From JAWKUK01 sp041398605 (GTDB lineage: Bacteria > Planctomycetota > UBA1135 > GCA-002686595): DNA of 64,000 nucleotides. Below are positions 43,815-51,672 of the stretch, piece by piece (position 1 is the first letter of the stretch; each line of letters starts with the position of its first letter). The position numbers were made by a program, and so were the translations under genes. The notes beneath the pieces were generated by a model. It saw only the letters and a list, made by a program, of their open reading frames with translations. It made no database searches and had not been told where the DNA came from. Where the stretch lies: assembly GCA_041398605.1 (NCBI GenBank), contig JAWKUK010000022.1:1-64000 (forward strand), given 5' to 3'.

Positions 43815-44441
43815 GTGACGACCAAGCAGAAGGACCTCCCTGTCGGGCGCGCTACGGCGCGGCCCATCGCATGGACCCCGCGCTGGACCGGTGACGGCCC
43901 GCGCTTCGTCGACGAGCTGATCGGTTGGATGCTGTCGATCGGGCGCCGTACGTATGACGGAAGGGTGACGTTGCTCGACCATTCGCTGAAGACCGCGGCG
44001 CTGGCCAAGGCAGACGGCGCGCGTGAGACGTTGGTCGTCGCCGCGCTCTTGCACGACCTGGGCCACGCCCTCTCCGACGTGGTCAGCAGCGAGTTCGACG
44101 AGCCGTTGTCCCACGAGCGCCTCGCTGCCAGTTGGCTCGCGCGCTTCTATCCGGAGTCCATCACCGAGCCCATCCGCTTGCACGTCGAGGCCAAGCGCTG
44201 GCTCGTTGCGAACGAGCCGGGCTATGCAGGCACCTTGTCCCCAGGGTCGCTCGCGAGCCTCGTCGAGCAGGGTGGCCCGATGACGCCGCATGAGCGGCGC
44301 GCTTTCGAGGCCTTGCCGTTCGCCTCCTCTGCGCTCTCGCTGCGCCGTTGGGACGAAGTCTCGAAGGCCCAGAGCGCGCGCTTTGCGCCGCTTGAGACCT
44401 ACCGCGCGGCGCTCTTGAAGCACCTCACGGCGGGGCGCTGA
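43815..44441 (+). CDS. PhnZ/MIOX-like HD-domain di-iron oxygenase
   Basis: 208 aa, 106 nt after phoU on the same strand. It carries the HD ligands of the mixed-valence di-iron oxygenases: His56 (L-L-D-H-S-L-K-T-A-A-L-A), His80-Asp81 and His84 (A-L-L-H-D-L-G-H), His100 (L-S-H-E-R-L-A), His123 (I-R-L-H-V-E-A-K-R-W-L) and Asp180 (L-R-R-W-D-E). The V-E-A-K-R-W-L and E-Q-G-G-P-M-T segments match PhnZ, which oxidatively cleaves 2-amino-1-hydroxyethylphosphonate to glycine and phosphate. No PhnY hydroxylase gene is nearby, and the Tyr/Glu gating pair I remember from PhnZ is not clearly kept, so the substrate may differ. The location after pst supports a phosphorus role. Confidence 0.75.
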   Translation: MTTKQKDLPVGRATARPIAWTPRWTGDGPRFVDELIGWMLSIGRRTYDGRVTLLDHSLKTAALAKADGARETLVVAALLHDLGHALSDVVSSEFDEPLSHERLAASWLARFYPESITEPIRLHVEAKRWLVANEPGYAGTLSPGSLASLVEQGGPMTPHERRAFEALPFASSALSLRRWDEVSKAQSARFAPLETYRAALLKHLTAGR

Positions 44442-44497
44442 GCCGCGCAAGTTGGCCGCCGTGGGCCCTCCCTGCGCGCAGCCACCATCGGCGACGT

Positions 44498-46309
44498 TCA
44501 GTCGAGGTGCCCGCGCGCGGAGTCGCCCATCGCGACCCGTCCAGAGGGAAAGTACTCCGTCCAGCGGCGATCGACGAGCGCGCTGGTCTCGGGGTCGCAG
44601 AACAGCTCCTCGGGGTACCACGCCTTCATGCGGGCGTCGATCACGAGCGGCGGAGTGAACGCCGCGTGGTGATGGATCAGGTCGACCCGGCGCGCGACCA
44701 GATCGCGCGCGGGGTCGAAGCGCGTGAACGTCGTCCACAAGAAGTTCACCGCGCTCTTTGTCGCCCGTGCCGCATCGTCGGTCAGGACGATCAGCGGCCA
44801 GTCCGCGAAGGCCGGGTCGTCTGCGACCCGCTGCGCCGCGCCGTCGTCGGCGGACCAGGGCCCCACATCGACGGCCAGCGCGCCCTCCGTGAAGACGCGG
44901 ACCGCGCGGACGCCGGGGCGCGGCGCGCCGGTGAACTCAGCCGGCAGCGCGCGGATCGGGTCCCCGAGGCCGAGCAGGACCCCCTTGCTGCCCTCGTTGA
45001 TCTTGGGGCCGGCGTAGTCCAGCGAGTCCATCGAGAGGTTCGACAGTACGAACAGGTCGGTGCGGAAGTCGGCGCGAGCGAGCACGTGCCGCAGGAGCGC
45101 GGGAAAGTCGCGCAGGTCCACGGCGCGATCGGTCGCGAGCAGGAACTTCGTGAGCGAGAGCTGCCCTTCCCCGAGGATGCGGAACGCGCTCGTCATCGCC
45201 TCGCGCTTGTAGCGCTCGCGCACGACGGCCGCGGCCAGCGAGTGATAACCCGTCTCGCCGTAGCTCCACAGATCGAGCACGCCGGGCATCGCGACCTTGG
45301 CGAGCGGCAGCAGCAGCTCCTGCAGGAAGTCGCCCAGGAAGAAGTCCTCTTGCCGCGGCTTGCCGACGACGGTCGCGGGCCACACGGCGCCCTCGCGGCG
45401 CAGGAGCGCGTCGACGCGCATGAACGGGTAGTCGTGTGTCTCCGAGTAGTAGCCGTAGTGGTCGCCGAACGGCCCTTCGGGGCGCCGCGCGCCCGGCTGC
45501 GCGCGGCCAGCGATCACGAACTCGGAGCGCGCCATGACTGCCAACGGCGTCGCGCGCGACGTCGCGAGGTCGAGCTTGCGGCCCAGGCACAAGGAGGCGA
45601 GCAGCAGCTCGGGGACGTGCTCCGGCAGCGGCGCGATCGCAGCGAGGACCGCCGCCGGCGGACCGCCGACGTGGATCGCGACGGGCAGCTCGAGGCCGCG
45701 CGCTTGGGCCTCCTGCAGGTGGAAGCCGCCGCCCTTGCCGATCTGGCAGTGCAGGCCGACGTGGTCGTCGTCGAACACCTGCGCGCGGTACATGCCGAGG
45801 TTCGTCGCGCCGTTCACCGGGCTCTGCGTGAGCACCAGCGGCAGCGTCACGAAGGGCCCGCCGTCGCGCGCCCAGGTCCGCAGCGCGGGCAGGCGCGAGA
45901 GGCGCGGCGGCGTGTCGATGTGCTCGGTGACGGGCCCGCGGCCCTTGCGCCCGAGCCCGACGCGCAGGAGGTCGCGGAAGAGGCCCCGCTTGGCCCAGAC
46001 GCGCCCCGGCGTCGGCGGCAACAGCTCTTCGGGGATGCGCGCGACGTCGCGCACGACCTCGAGCGGCCGCGTGCCGAACGCGAGCTCGACGCGGCGCGCC
46101 GTGCCGAAGAGGTTCGTGACGACCGGGAACGCCTTGCCGCGCGGGCGCTTGAACAGGAGCGCGGGCCCGTTGGCCGCGATCACCCGCCGGTGGATCTCGG
46201 CGATCTCGAGGTCGGTGTCGACGGGCGCCTCGACCTCGACGAGCTCGCCGGCGGCGCGCAGCGTCGCCAAGAAAGCGCGTTGGTCGAGGGGGGCGAGGTG
46301 TCGTTCCAT
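44498..46309 (-). CDS. ubiD: UbiD-family prenylated-FMN decarboxylase
   Basis: 603 aa. Family marks include T-N-L-F-G-T-A-R-R near 65, N-L-G-M-Y-R-A-Q-V near 165, the E-rich G-P-F-G-D-H-Y-G-Y-Y-S near 280, and the C-terminal D-A-R-M-K-A-W. UbiD enzymes use prenylated FMN, made by UbiX, to (de)carboxylate aromatic or unsaturated acids in ubiquinone, menaquinone or aromatic metabolism. At 603 aa it belongs to the longer group often seen in menaquinone-type clusters. No ubiX or mqn gene is present in the window, so the exact substrate is open. Confidence 0.85.
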   Translation of the reverse strand: MERHLAPLDQRAFLATLRAAGELVEVEAPVDTDLEIAEIHRRVIAANGPALLFKRPRGKAFPVVTNLFGTARRVELAFGTRPLEVVRDVARIPEELLPPTPGRVWAKRGLFRDLLRVGLGRKGRGPVTEHIDTPPRLSRLPALRTWARDGGPFVTLPLVLTQSPVNGATNLGMYRAQVFDDDHVGLHCQIGKGGGFHLQEAQARGLELPVAIHVGGPPAAVLAAIAPLPEHVPELLLASLCLGRKLDLATSRATPLAVMARSEFVIAGRAQPGARRPEGPFGDHYGYYSETHDYPFMRVDALLRREGAVWPATVVGKPRQEDFFLGDFLQELLLPLAKVAMPGVLDLWSYGETGYHSLAAAVVRERYKREAMTSAFRILGEGQLSLTKFLLATDRAVDLRDFPALLRHVLARADFRTDLFVLSNLSMDSLDYAGPKINEGSKGVLLGLGDPIRALPAEFTGAPRPGVRAVRVFTEGALAVDVGPWSADDGAAQRVADDPAFADWPLIVLTDDAARATKSAVNFLWTTFTRFDPARDLVARRVDLIHHHAAFTPPLVIDARMKAWYPEELFCDPETSALVDRRWTEYFPSGRVAMGDSARGHLD

Positions 46310-46514
46310 CTGCCCAGGTTACTTCGCCGGTCGGGCGACTCCAGAGGCGCCACGCCCCGCGGTTTCGCAGGGGGGGCGAGATCTGCGAGGTGCCGCGCCG
46401 CCGAGGGCGCGATGTGTATCCTCTGGCGATGGGACATCGCTCGCCGTCGATCAATCGCCCAGGCGCTGGCTCCGCGGCCGGGGGCGTGGCAGGAGCCGGA
46501 GCCGGAGCGCGGCT

Positions 46515-47732
46515 ATGAATCCGCTGAGCGACGAGGACCTGCTCGCCTTGGCCCGGGACCTGGAGAGCGATCGCGTCGAGCGCAAGCAGGCCTGGAAGGG
46601 AGATGCGCCAGAGAAGGGGCGGCAAGCGGTCTGTGCTTTCATGAATGACCTGCCCAATCACGGGCAACCGGGCATCTCGTTCGTTGGGATCCGCGACGAT
46701 GGCAGCGCCGCCGGACCAGAGCTTGTCGTGACCGACGAGCTCTTGCAGACGCTAGCTAACATCAAGACCGACGGGAAGCTTGTGCCGCCTCCGACCCTCA
46801 CTGTCTCCAAGCGCTCTTTGCTTGGCCGCGAGGTCGCCGTAGTCACCGTGTGGCCGGCGGATGCGCCGCCGGCGCGACTCGATGGTCGCATTTGGATCCG
46901 CACAGGACCGCGTCGCGGGTTGGCGTCAGCGCAGGATGAACGGGTCCTGAACGAGAAGCGGCGCTGGAGGGACAAGAGCTTCGACGCCCACGCGGTCGCC
47001 GGAAGCTCGTTGGACGACCTGAATGCGGGCTACTTCGAGAGTGAATTCCTACCGCAAGCTGTGGCGCGGGATGTCTTGGCTGCGAATCAGCGGAGCCTCC
47101 CCGAGCGGTTGGCCTCGTTGGGGCTTATCGCATCCGTGGACGAGCCGATTCCCACTGTGGTCGGTCTGCTCACGTTAGGCACGAGCCCCCGCACCTGGGT
47201 GCCCGCAGCTTACATTCAGTTCTTGCGTGTCCGAGGCACCGCGTGGGGGGATCCTGTCGTCGACGAAGCTGAGCTTGACGGCAACCTCGAGACGATGCTG
47301 CGGAGACTGGATGAAAAGCTCAGGGCGACGCTGGCCGTTGCGGTGGACTTCACTTCCGGTAGCACGACTGAGGTGCGCAGCGCGCCCTATCCGCTATCGG
47401 CGCTGCAGCAACTGTCGCGCAACGCCGTCATGCACCGCACGTGGGAGGGCACCAATGCGCCGGTACGAATCACCTGGTTCGACGACCGAATCGAGATCGC
47501 GAACCCAGGAGGCCCGTACGGCGCAGTGACTCAAGAGAACTTCGGTCGACCGGGTGTGAGCGACTACCGCAATCCCGTGCTCGCGAGCGCCTTAAAGACC
47601 CTTGGCTTCGTGCAGCGCTTTGGATTCGGCATCGCCGAAGCGCGCCGGGCGCTGGCGGCGAATGGCAACCCAGAGCTTGAATTCCAGGTGGAGCCAACGA
47701 TGGTGCTCGCCACGGTCAGGAGGGCGTCATGA
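46515..47732 (+). CDS. AlbA_2 (Schlafen-type) and HATPase-like DNA-binding/ATP-binding protein
   Basis: 405 aa from the ATG at 46515; the upstream open frame lies opposite ubiD and is not real. Residues about 12-140 are an AlbA_2 domain (E-R-K-Q-A-W, A-V-C-A-F-M-N-D-L, F-V-G-I-R-D-D-G, I-W-I-R-T-G-P). Residues about 285-400 match the HATPase_c_4 region of ATP-dependent regulators (S-R-N-A-V-M-H-R-T-W, I-E-I-A-N-P-G-G-P, G-F-G-I-A-E-A). Such proteins are usually annotated as transcriptional regulators or defence-linked Schlafen proteins. The stop overlaps the start of a ParA-like ATPase by 4 nt (ATGA), so the two are a unit. Confidence 0.75.
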   Translation: MNPLSDEDLLALARDLESDRVERKQAWKGDAPEKGRQAVCAFMNDLPNHGQPGISFVGIRDDGSAAGPELVVTDELLQTLANIKTDGKLVPPPTLTVSKRSLLGREVAVVTVWPADAPPARLDGRIWIRTGPRRGLASAQDERVLNEKRRWRDKSFDAHAVAGSSLDDLNAGYFESEFLPQAVARDVLAANQRSLPERLASLGLIASVDEPIPTVVGLLTLGTSPRTWVPAAYIQFLRVRGTAWGDPVVDEAELDGNLETMLRRLDEKLRATLAVAVDFTSGSTTEVRSAPYPLSALQQLSRNAVMHRTWEGTNAPVRITWFDDRIEIANPGGPYGAVTQENFGRPGVSDYRNPVLASALKTLGFVQRFGFGIAEARRALAANGNPELEFQVEPTMVLATVRRAS

Positions 47733-48763
47733 GCGTCCCGGTCTTGACCTTCTTCAACAACAAGGGCGGCGTTGGCAAGACCTCGCTGGTGTTCCACCTC
47801 GCGTGGATGTTCGCCGAGCGAGGTCGAAGGGTGGTCACGATCGATCTGGACCCCCAGGCCAACCTGACTTCGGCCTTCTTGTCCGAGGAACAACTCGAAG
47901 CGCTCTGGGATCCGCCCACTCCACCCAGTGAGGCGACGACCATCTATCGCTGCATCGAGCCGCTCACAAAGGTTGGTGACATCTCGACACCCGTGACCCA
48001 GGTGGTGCATCCCCGCCTGCACTTGGTGCCCGGCGACCTCGCGTTGGCGGGCTTCGAGGACCAGCTCTCGGGTGCATGGACCGAGGCCATGGGTTCGAAC
48101 CAGAGCAACTTGTATCGGCCTTTCAGGCTCCTGACCGCGTTCTGGCAGGTCGCCCAAATGGCGGCCGTCCAGCACGAGGCTGAGATCATTTTGGCAGATG
48201 TCGGGCCGAACCTCGGCGCCATCAATCGCTCGGCCTTGATCGGCAGCGACCACGTCATCATCCCATTGGCCGCGGACCTCTTCTCGCTGCAGGGCCTGCG
48301 CAACCTCGGACCGACGCTCACTGCCTGGCGGGCTGACTGGCGCAAGCGCGTTGACAACTGGAAGGCGCCTGAGTTCAACCTACCCGCTGGAGACATGCGA
48401 GCTGAAGGCTACATCTTGATGCAGCACATGGAGCGGCTCACGCGCCCGGTGAGGGCATACATGAGATGGGTGGACCGCATCCCCATGACCTACCGCGAGA
48501 GCGTTGTGGACCAAGTGGTCGGGCCGCAGGACACCGCCCATGACGGCGACTGCCTCGCGCGGCTCAAGCACTATCGCAGCCTTGTGCCGATGGCCCAGGA
48601 GGCCCGCAAGCCGATCTTTCGCCTGAGCTCCGCGGACGGCGCCATCGGCAGTCACTCTCAGGCTGTGCAAGATGCGTGGCGTGACTTCGAGGCGCTCGCG
48701 ATCAAGATCGAGGGGTGCCTCGGCTTGGCTGGCGCGCCCTCGTCGGTCACTCGTTCGAGGTGA
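47729..48763 (+). CDS. ParA/MinD-superfamily ATPase
   Basis: 344 aa. Deviant Walker A N-N-K-G-G-V-G-K-T-S-L at residues 9-19, a D-L-D-P-Q-A-N-L-T switch, and Walker B I-I-L-A-D-V-G-P-N-L-G-A-I-N-R-S-A-L near 155. Longer than chromosomal ParA (about 260 aa), with an extra C-terminal region after residue 250. No ParB gene or parS-like site is visible, and the partner is the AlbA_2 protein. Its last 17 bases overlap the end of the convergent ABC ATPase gene. Chromosome or plasmid partitioning is therefore less likely than a role with its AlbA_2 partner. Confidence 0.8.
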   Translation: MSVPVLTFFNNKGGVGKTSLVFHLAWMFAERGRRVVTIDLDPQANLTSAFLSEEQLEALWDPPTPPSEATTIYRCIEPLTKVGDISTPVTQVVHPRLHLVPGDLALAGFEDQLSGAWTEAMGSNQSNLYRPFRLLTAFWQVAQMAAVQHEAEIILADVGPNLGAINRSALIGSDHVIIPLAADLFSLQGLRNLGPTLTAWRADWRKRVDNWKAPEFNLPAGDMRAEGYILMQHMERLTRPVRAYMRWVDRIPMTYRESVVDQVVGPQDTAHDGDCLARLKHYRSLVPMAQEARKPIFRLSSADGAIGSHSQAVQDAWRDFEALAIKIEGCLGLAGAPSSVTRSR

Positions 48764-50054
48764 CGACGTCGAGGCCGCCGCTGTGGTTGCGGCGGTGGAC
48801 GCTCCAGCGGGTCGGCAGGAAGAGGATGCCGTGCTGCAGGTGGTTGGCGTCGAGGACCTCGAACGTCACCGCGTGCTCGCGGTGGTCGATCGGCGTCGGC
48901 GCGGGCTTCCCGTGGTCATACAGGAACGCCGTCAAGTAGTACTGGCCTTGCAGCAGCGGGAGGCCCTCGAAGGCCATCTCGACGTACCCCGACTCGCCGT
49001 CGAACACGCGCCCGAGCTTGATCGGGTCGCGGCGCCAGAAGTGGTTGCTGCCGTTCACGTACGTGCCGTCGGAGCGGTACAGGCCGACCCCGAAGACCGG
49101 CTCCTTGCACTCCGCCGTCGCGGTGAAGTGGATGCGCGCGAGGAACGGCTCGCCAGGGTTGAAGACGTTCGTCTTGCGATTGTTCGCGCCGAACAGCTCC
49201 ACCTCGCCGGTGCGGATCTCGCCCGAGCCCCAGCGCGGGTAAGCGTCGACCGTGCGGTTGATCGCCGACAGGCGCTCGTTGCCGCGCGCGTGCGCGCGCT
49301 TCAGGTATTCGTCGGCGACCTCCTCGGCGGTCCCTTGCTCGAGGACGCGGCCCTCGTGCATCAGGATCACGTGCTGGCACATCGACTTGATGGCGCCCAT
49401 GTCGTGCGACACGAAGAGGATCGTCTTGCCGCGCTCCTGGAACTCGTTCAAGCGGTTGACGCACTTGCCCTTGAAGTGCTCGTCGCCGACCGCGAGCGCC
49501 TCGTCGATGACGAGGATGTCGGGGTCGACGCTGGTCGCGACCGAGAATCCGAGGCGCACGTGCATCCCCGAGCTGTACGTCTTGACCGGGCGATCGATGA
49601 ACTCACCGAGCTCGCTGAACTCGACGATCTCCTCGAAGCGCTGGGCGATCTCGTCGTCGCTCATGCCGAGGATCGAGCAGTTGAGGCGGATGTTCTCGCG
49701 CCCCGAGAACTCGGGGTGGAAGCCGGCCCCGAGCTCCAACAGCGAGGCGATGCGCCCATTGACGTTCACTTCGCCAGCCGTCGGGTAGGTGATGCCCGTG
49801 AGCACCTTCAGCAGCGAGCTCTTGCCCGCCCCGTTCTCGCCGATGATCCCCACGGTGGCGCCCCGCGCGATGTCGAGGTAGACGTCGCGCACGGCCCAGA
49901 ACTCACGCCCCCGCTTCTTCCACGGGAACATCAAGTCGTACAGGCGATGGACCGGCTTGTCGTACAGGCTGTACGCCTTGCCGAGGCCGCGCGCGACGAT
50001 CGCGGACCCGCCGCCGTGCTCCGCCGCGGCGCTCGATGTTTTCGACTCGTACAT
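48747..50054 (-). CDS. wzt: Polysaccharide ABC exporter ATPase, Wzt-like with C-terminal cargo-binding domain
   Basis: 435 aa. ABC domain (residues about 15-270): Walker A G-E-N-G-A-G-K-S-S, signature Y-S-S-G-M, Walker B I-L-V-I-D-E-A-L-A-V-G-D, typical of O-antigen/teichoic-acid exporters. The C-terminal 150 residues (from about G-E-V-E-L-F-G-A-N-N) form a beta sandwich like Wzt_C, which in O-antigen systems recognises the capped glycan end. Works with the permease encoded 10 nt upstream. No glycosyltransferase genes are next to it. Confidence 0.88.
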   Translation of the reverse strand: MYESKTSSAAAEHGGGSAIVARGLGKAYSLYDKPVHRLYDLMFPWKKRGREFWAVRDVYLDIARGATVGIIGENGAGKSSLLKVLTGITYPTAGEVNVNGRIASLLELGAGFHPEFSGRENIRLNCSILGMSDDEIAQRFEEIVEFSELGEFIDRPVKTYSSGMHVRLGFSVATSVDPDILVIDEALAVGDEHFKGKCVNRLNEFQERGKTILFVSHDMGAIKSMCQHVILMHEGRVLEQGTAEEVADEYLKRAHARGNERLSAINRTVDAYPRWGSGEIRTGEVELFGANNRKTNVFNPGEPFLARIHFTATAECKEPVFGVGLYRSDGTYVNGSNHFWRRDPIKLGRVFDGESGYVEMAFEGLPLLQGQYYLTAFLYDHGKPAPTPIDHREHAVTFEVLDANHLQHGILFLPTRWSVHRRNHSGGLDVVTSNE

Positions 50055-50064
50055 GACGCTGGGC

Positions 50065-50925
50065 TCAGAGCAGGTCCGGGAAGCGCCGGCGCTGGCGGAA
50101 GAAGAAGGTCGAGCCGACGATGATCGAGGCCGCCGAGGCCAGCGCGAAGCGCGTCAACATCGCTGGGTCCGGCCACTGGTTCGAGATGATGATGTGGCGA
50201 TACGAGTCGATCAGCCAGTGCATCGGGTTCAGGTCGAGGATCCAGCCGAAGCCGGGGCGCTCGACCATATGCGCCGGGTAGAAGATCGGCGTGGAGAACA
50301 TCCACACGGTGATCGCGACCCCCATCAAGTGGTACGTGTCCCGCCAGAAGAGGTTGAGCGTCGAGAAGAACATCCCGAGCCCGGTCGTGAAGATCGCTTG
50401 CAAGAGCGCCAAGAGCGGCAGCGCGATGAGCGTGACGCCGATGCGCAGGCCGGGGTCGCCGGCCGCGGCAGCCCGGGCAAGTTGGTCCGGGTTCGTCTCT
50501 GGATCGACGTAGATGAAGTACGCCACGGCCAACAGTACGACCGGCAGCGCGATCAGCATGTTGATCAGCGACGAGACGACGATGTAGACCGGCAAGATCT
50601 CGCTCGGGAACACGACCTTCTGGATCAGGTTCGCGTTGTCGACGAGCGTGTTCGTCGTCCGCGACATGGACTCAGCGAAGGCCGACCACACGACGATCCC
50701 CGCGAGCATGATGAGCGCGACCATCGTCGCGCCCTGGTAGTCGCTCCAGCGCGTGTTCAGGACGAGCCTGAACACGAACATGTAGACGAAGAGGTTGATG
50801 ATCGGAAAGATCACCGACCAGAAGAACCCCATGCTGGACCCGATGTAGCGCGAGCGTAGATCGCGCACGACGAAGTCTTGCAGCAGGCGACGGTTCTTCG
50901 AGAGTGAGCGGAGGAGCTGCAGCAC
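50065..50925 (-). CDS. wzm: Polysaccharide ABC exporter permease (ABC-2 type)
   Basis: 286 aa with six transmembrane helices in the ABC-2 arrangement. The amphipathic N-terminus R-D-L-R-S-R-Y-I-G-S-S-M-G-F-F-W is the hallmark of Wzm/TagG/KpsM. It also has P-I-F-Y-P before the last periplasmic loop and N-P-M-H-W-L-I-D-S-Y-R. First gene of the two-gene exporter operon. A hydrophilic loop of about 25 residues (D-P-E-T-N-P-D-Q...) near the middle is longer than usual. Confidence 0.88.
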   Translation of the reverse strand: MLQLLRSLSKNRRLLQDFVVRDLRSRYIGSSMGFFWSVIFPIINLFVYMFVFRLVLNTRWSDYQGATMVALIMLAGIVVWSAFAESMSRTTNTLVDNANLIQKVVFPSEILPVYIVVSSLINMLIALPVVLLAVAYFIYVDPETNPDQLARAAAAGDPGLRIGVTLIALPLLALLQAIFTTGLGMFFSTLNLFWRDTYHLMGVAITVWMFSTPIFYPAHMVERPGFGWILDLNPMHWLIDSYRHIIISNQWPDPAMLTRFALASAASIIVGSTFFFRQRRRFPDLL

Positions 50926-51124
50926 GTGCGGGATGCGCCGAGGGGAGCGACGTTCCCCCTATCATCGGCAGCGCAGGGCCCGCGGCAACGATGGAGTTGC
51001 AGGAGTTGCGCTGGACACACGCTCGCCGTCCCTTGCTGACGCACGGCGGCCCGCCACGCCCCCCTCGTGGGACTTCATGTGGGGTCCTGAGTGCCTTGGG
51101 GGGCGGCAGCCTGTCGCGCGCTCC

Positions 51125-51553
51125 TCAGGCGGCGTTCAGGTGTGTATGCAGGCGCATGATCGCGGCGCGGTCGGGGTCGAGCCCGAGCGTCGGGTACGCC
51201 TCTTCGAAGCACGCCCAACGATGGGCGGCCCAAGCGCGCGCGAGCCGGCGCGTGTCGGGGGCGGCGTTCGCCTGGAAGCCGAAGGTCCACTCGACGATCT
51301 CCTCGTCCCCCAGCAGCCAGCGAGACGGCATCTCCAGGTCGACGAGCTGCGCCGGGGGCGCGAGGCCCGTGTCCTCCATGACACGGCGCCGGATCGCGCC
51401 TTCGAGCTTCTCGCCGAAGCCGAGGTCGCCATGCAACGGTCCCCAGAGCGACTCGATGCCCTGGGCCGACTTCAACAGCAGGTAGTCCGGCCCCGGCTCG
51501 CCGAGTCGGTAGACGAAGATCTTGATGCGATGCAGGAGGTTGCCCATCGTCAT
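51125..51553 (-). CDS. NUDIX-fold hydrolase-like protein with degenerate Nudix box
   Basis: 142 aa from the ATG at 51553; an ATG two codons on is equally possible. The fold signature is present (W-G-P-L-H-G-D-L-G-F-G-E-K-L...R-R-R-V-M-E-D-T-G-L). Against the consensus GX5EX7REUXEEXGU, the RE pair is RR and the EE pair is ED. Loss of the first catalytic Glu argues for weak or altered activity. NUDIX enzymes cleave nucleoside diphosphates linked to another group. Divergent from folC. Confidence 0.6.
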   Translation of the reverse strand: MTMGNLLHRIKIFVYRLGEPGPDYLLLKSAQGIESLWGPLHGDLGFGEKLEGAIRRRVMEDTGLAPPAQLVDLEMPSRWLLGDEEIVEWTFGFQANAAPDTRRLARAWAAHRWACFEEAYPTLGLDPDRAAIMRLHTHLNAA

Positions 51554-51672
51554 GCCCCATCGGGCCCCGGGAGGGGACCCGTCCCTACGGTCGAGCCGAC
51601 AGATTGCCCCAGCCCGATCCATGTTCCTTCCGCAGGGACTATCGAGCGTGGGGCAACTGTCACCGCAATCAA

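Noticed and set aside
45534..46514. Open frame upstream of the AlbA_2 start
   Set aside because: It lies opposite ubiD, is rich in Arg/Ser/Pro, and shows no domain; the ATG at 46515 is followed at once by AlbA_2-type sequence.
47729..48763. Chromosome partition locus (parA)
   Set aside because: No parB, no parS-like repeats, and the partner is an AlbA_2 protein; the ATPase is also longer than typical ParA.
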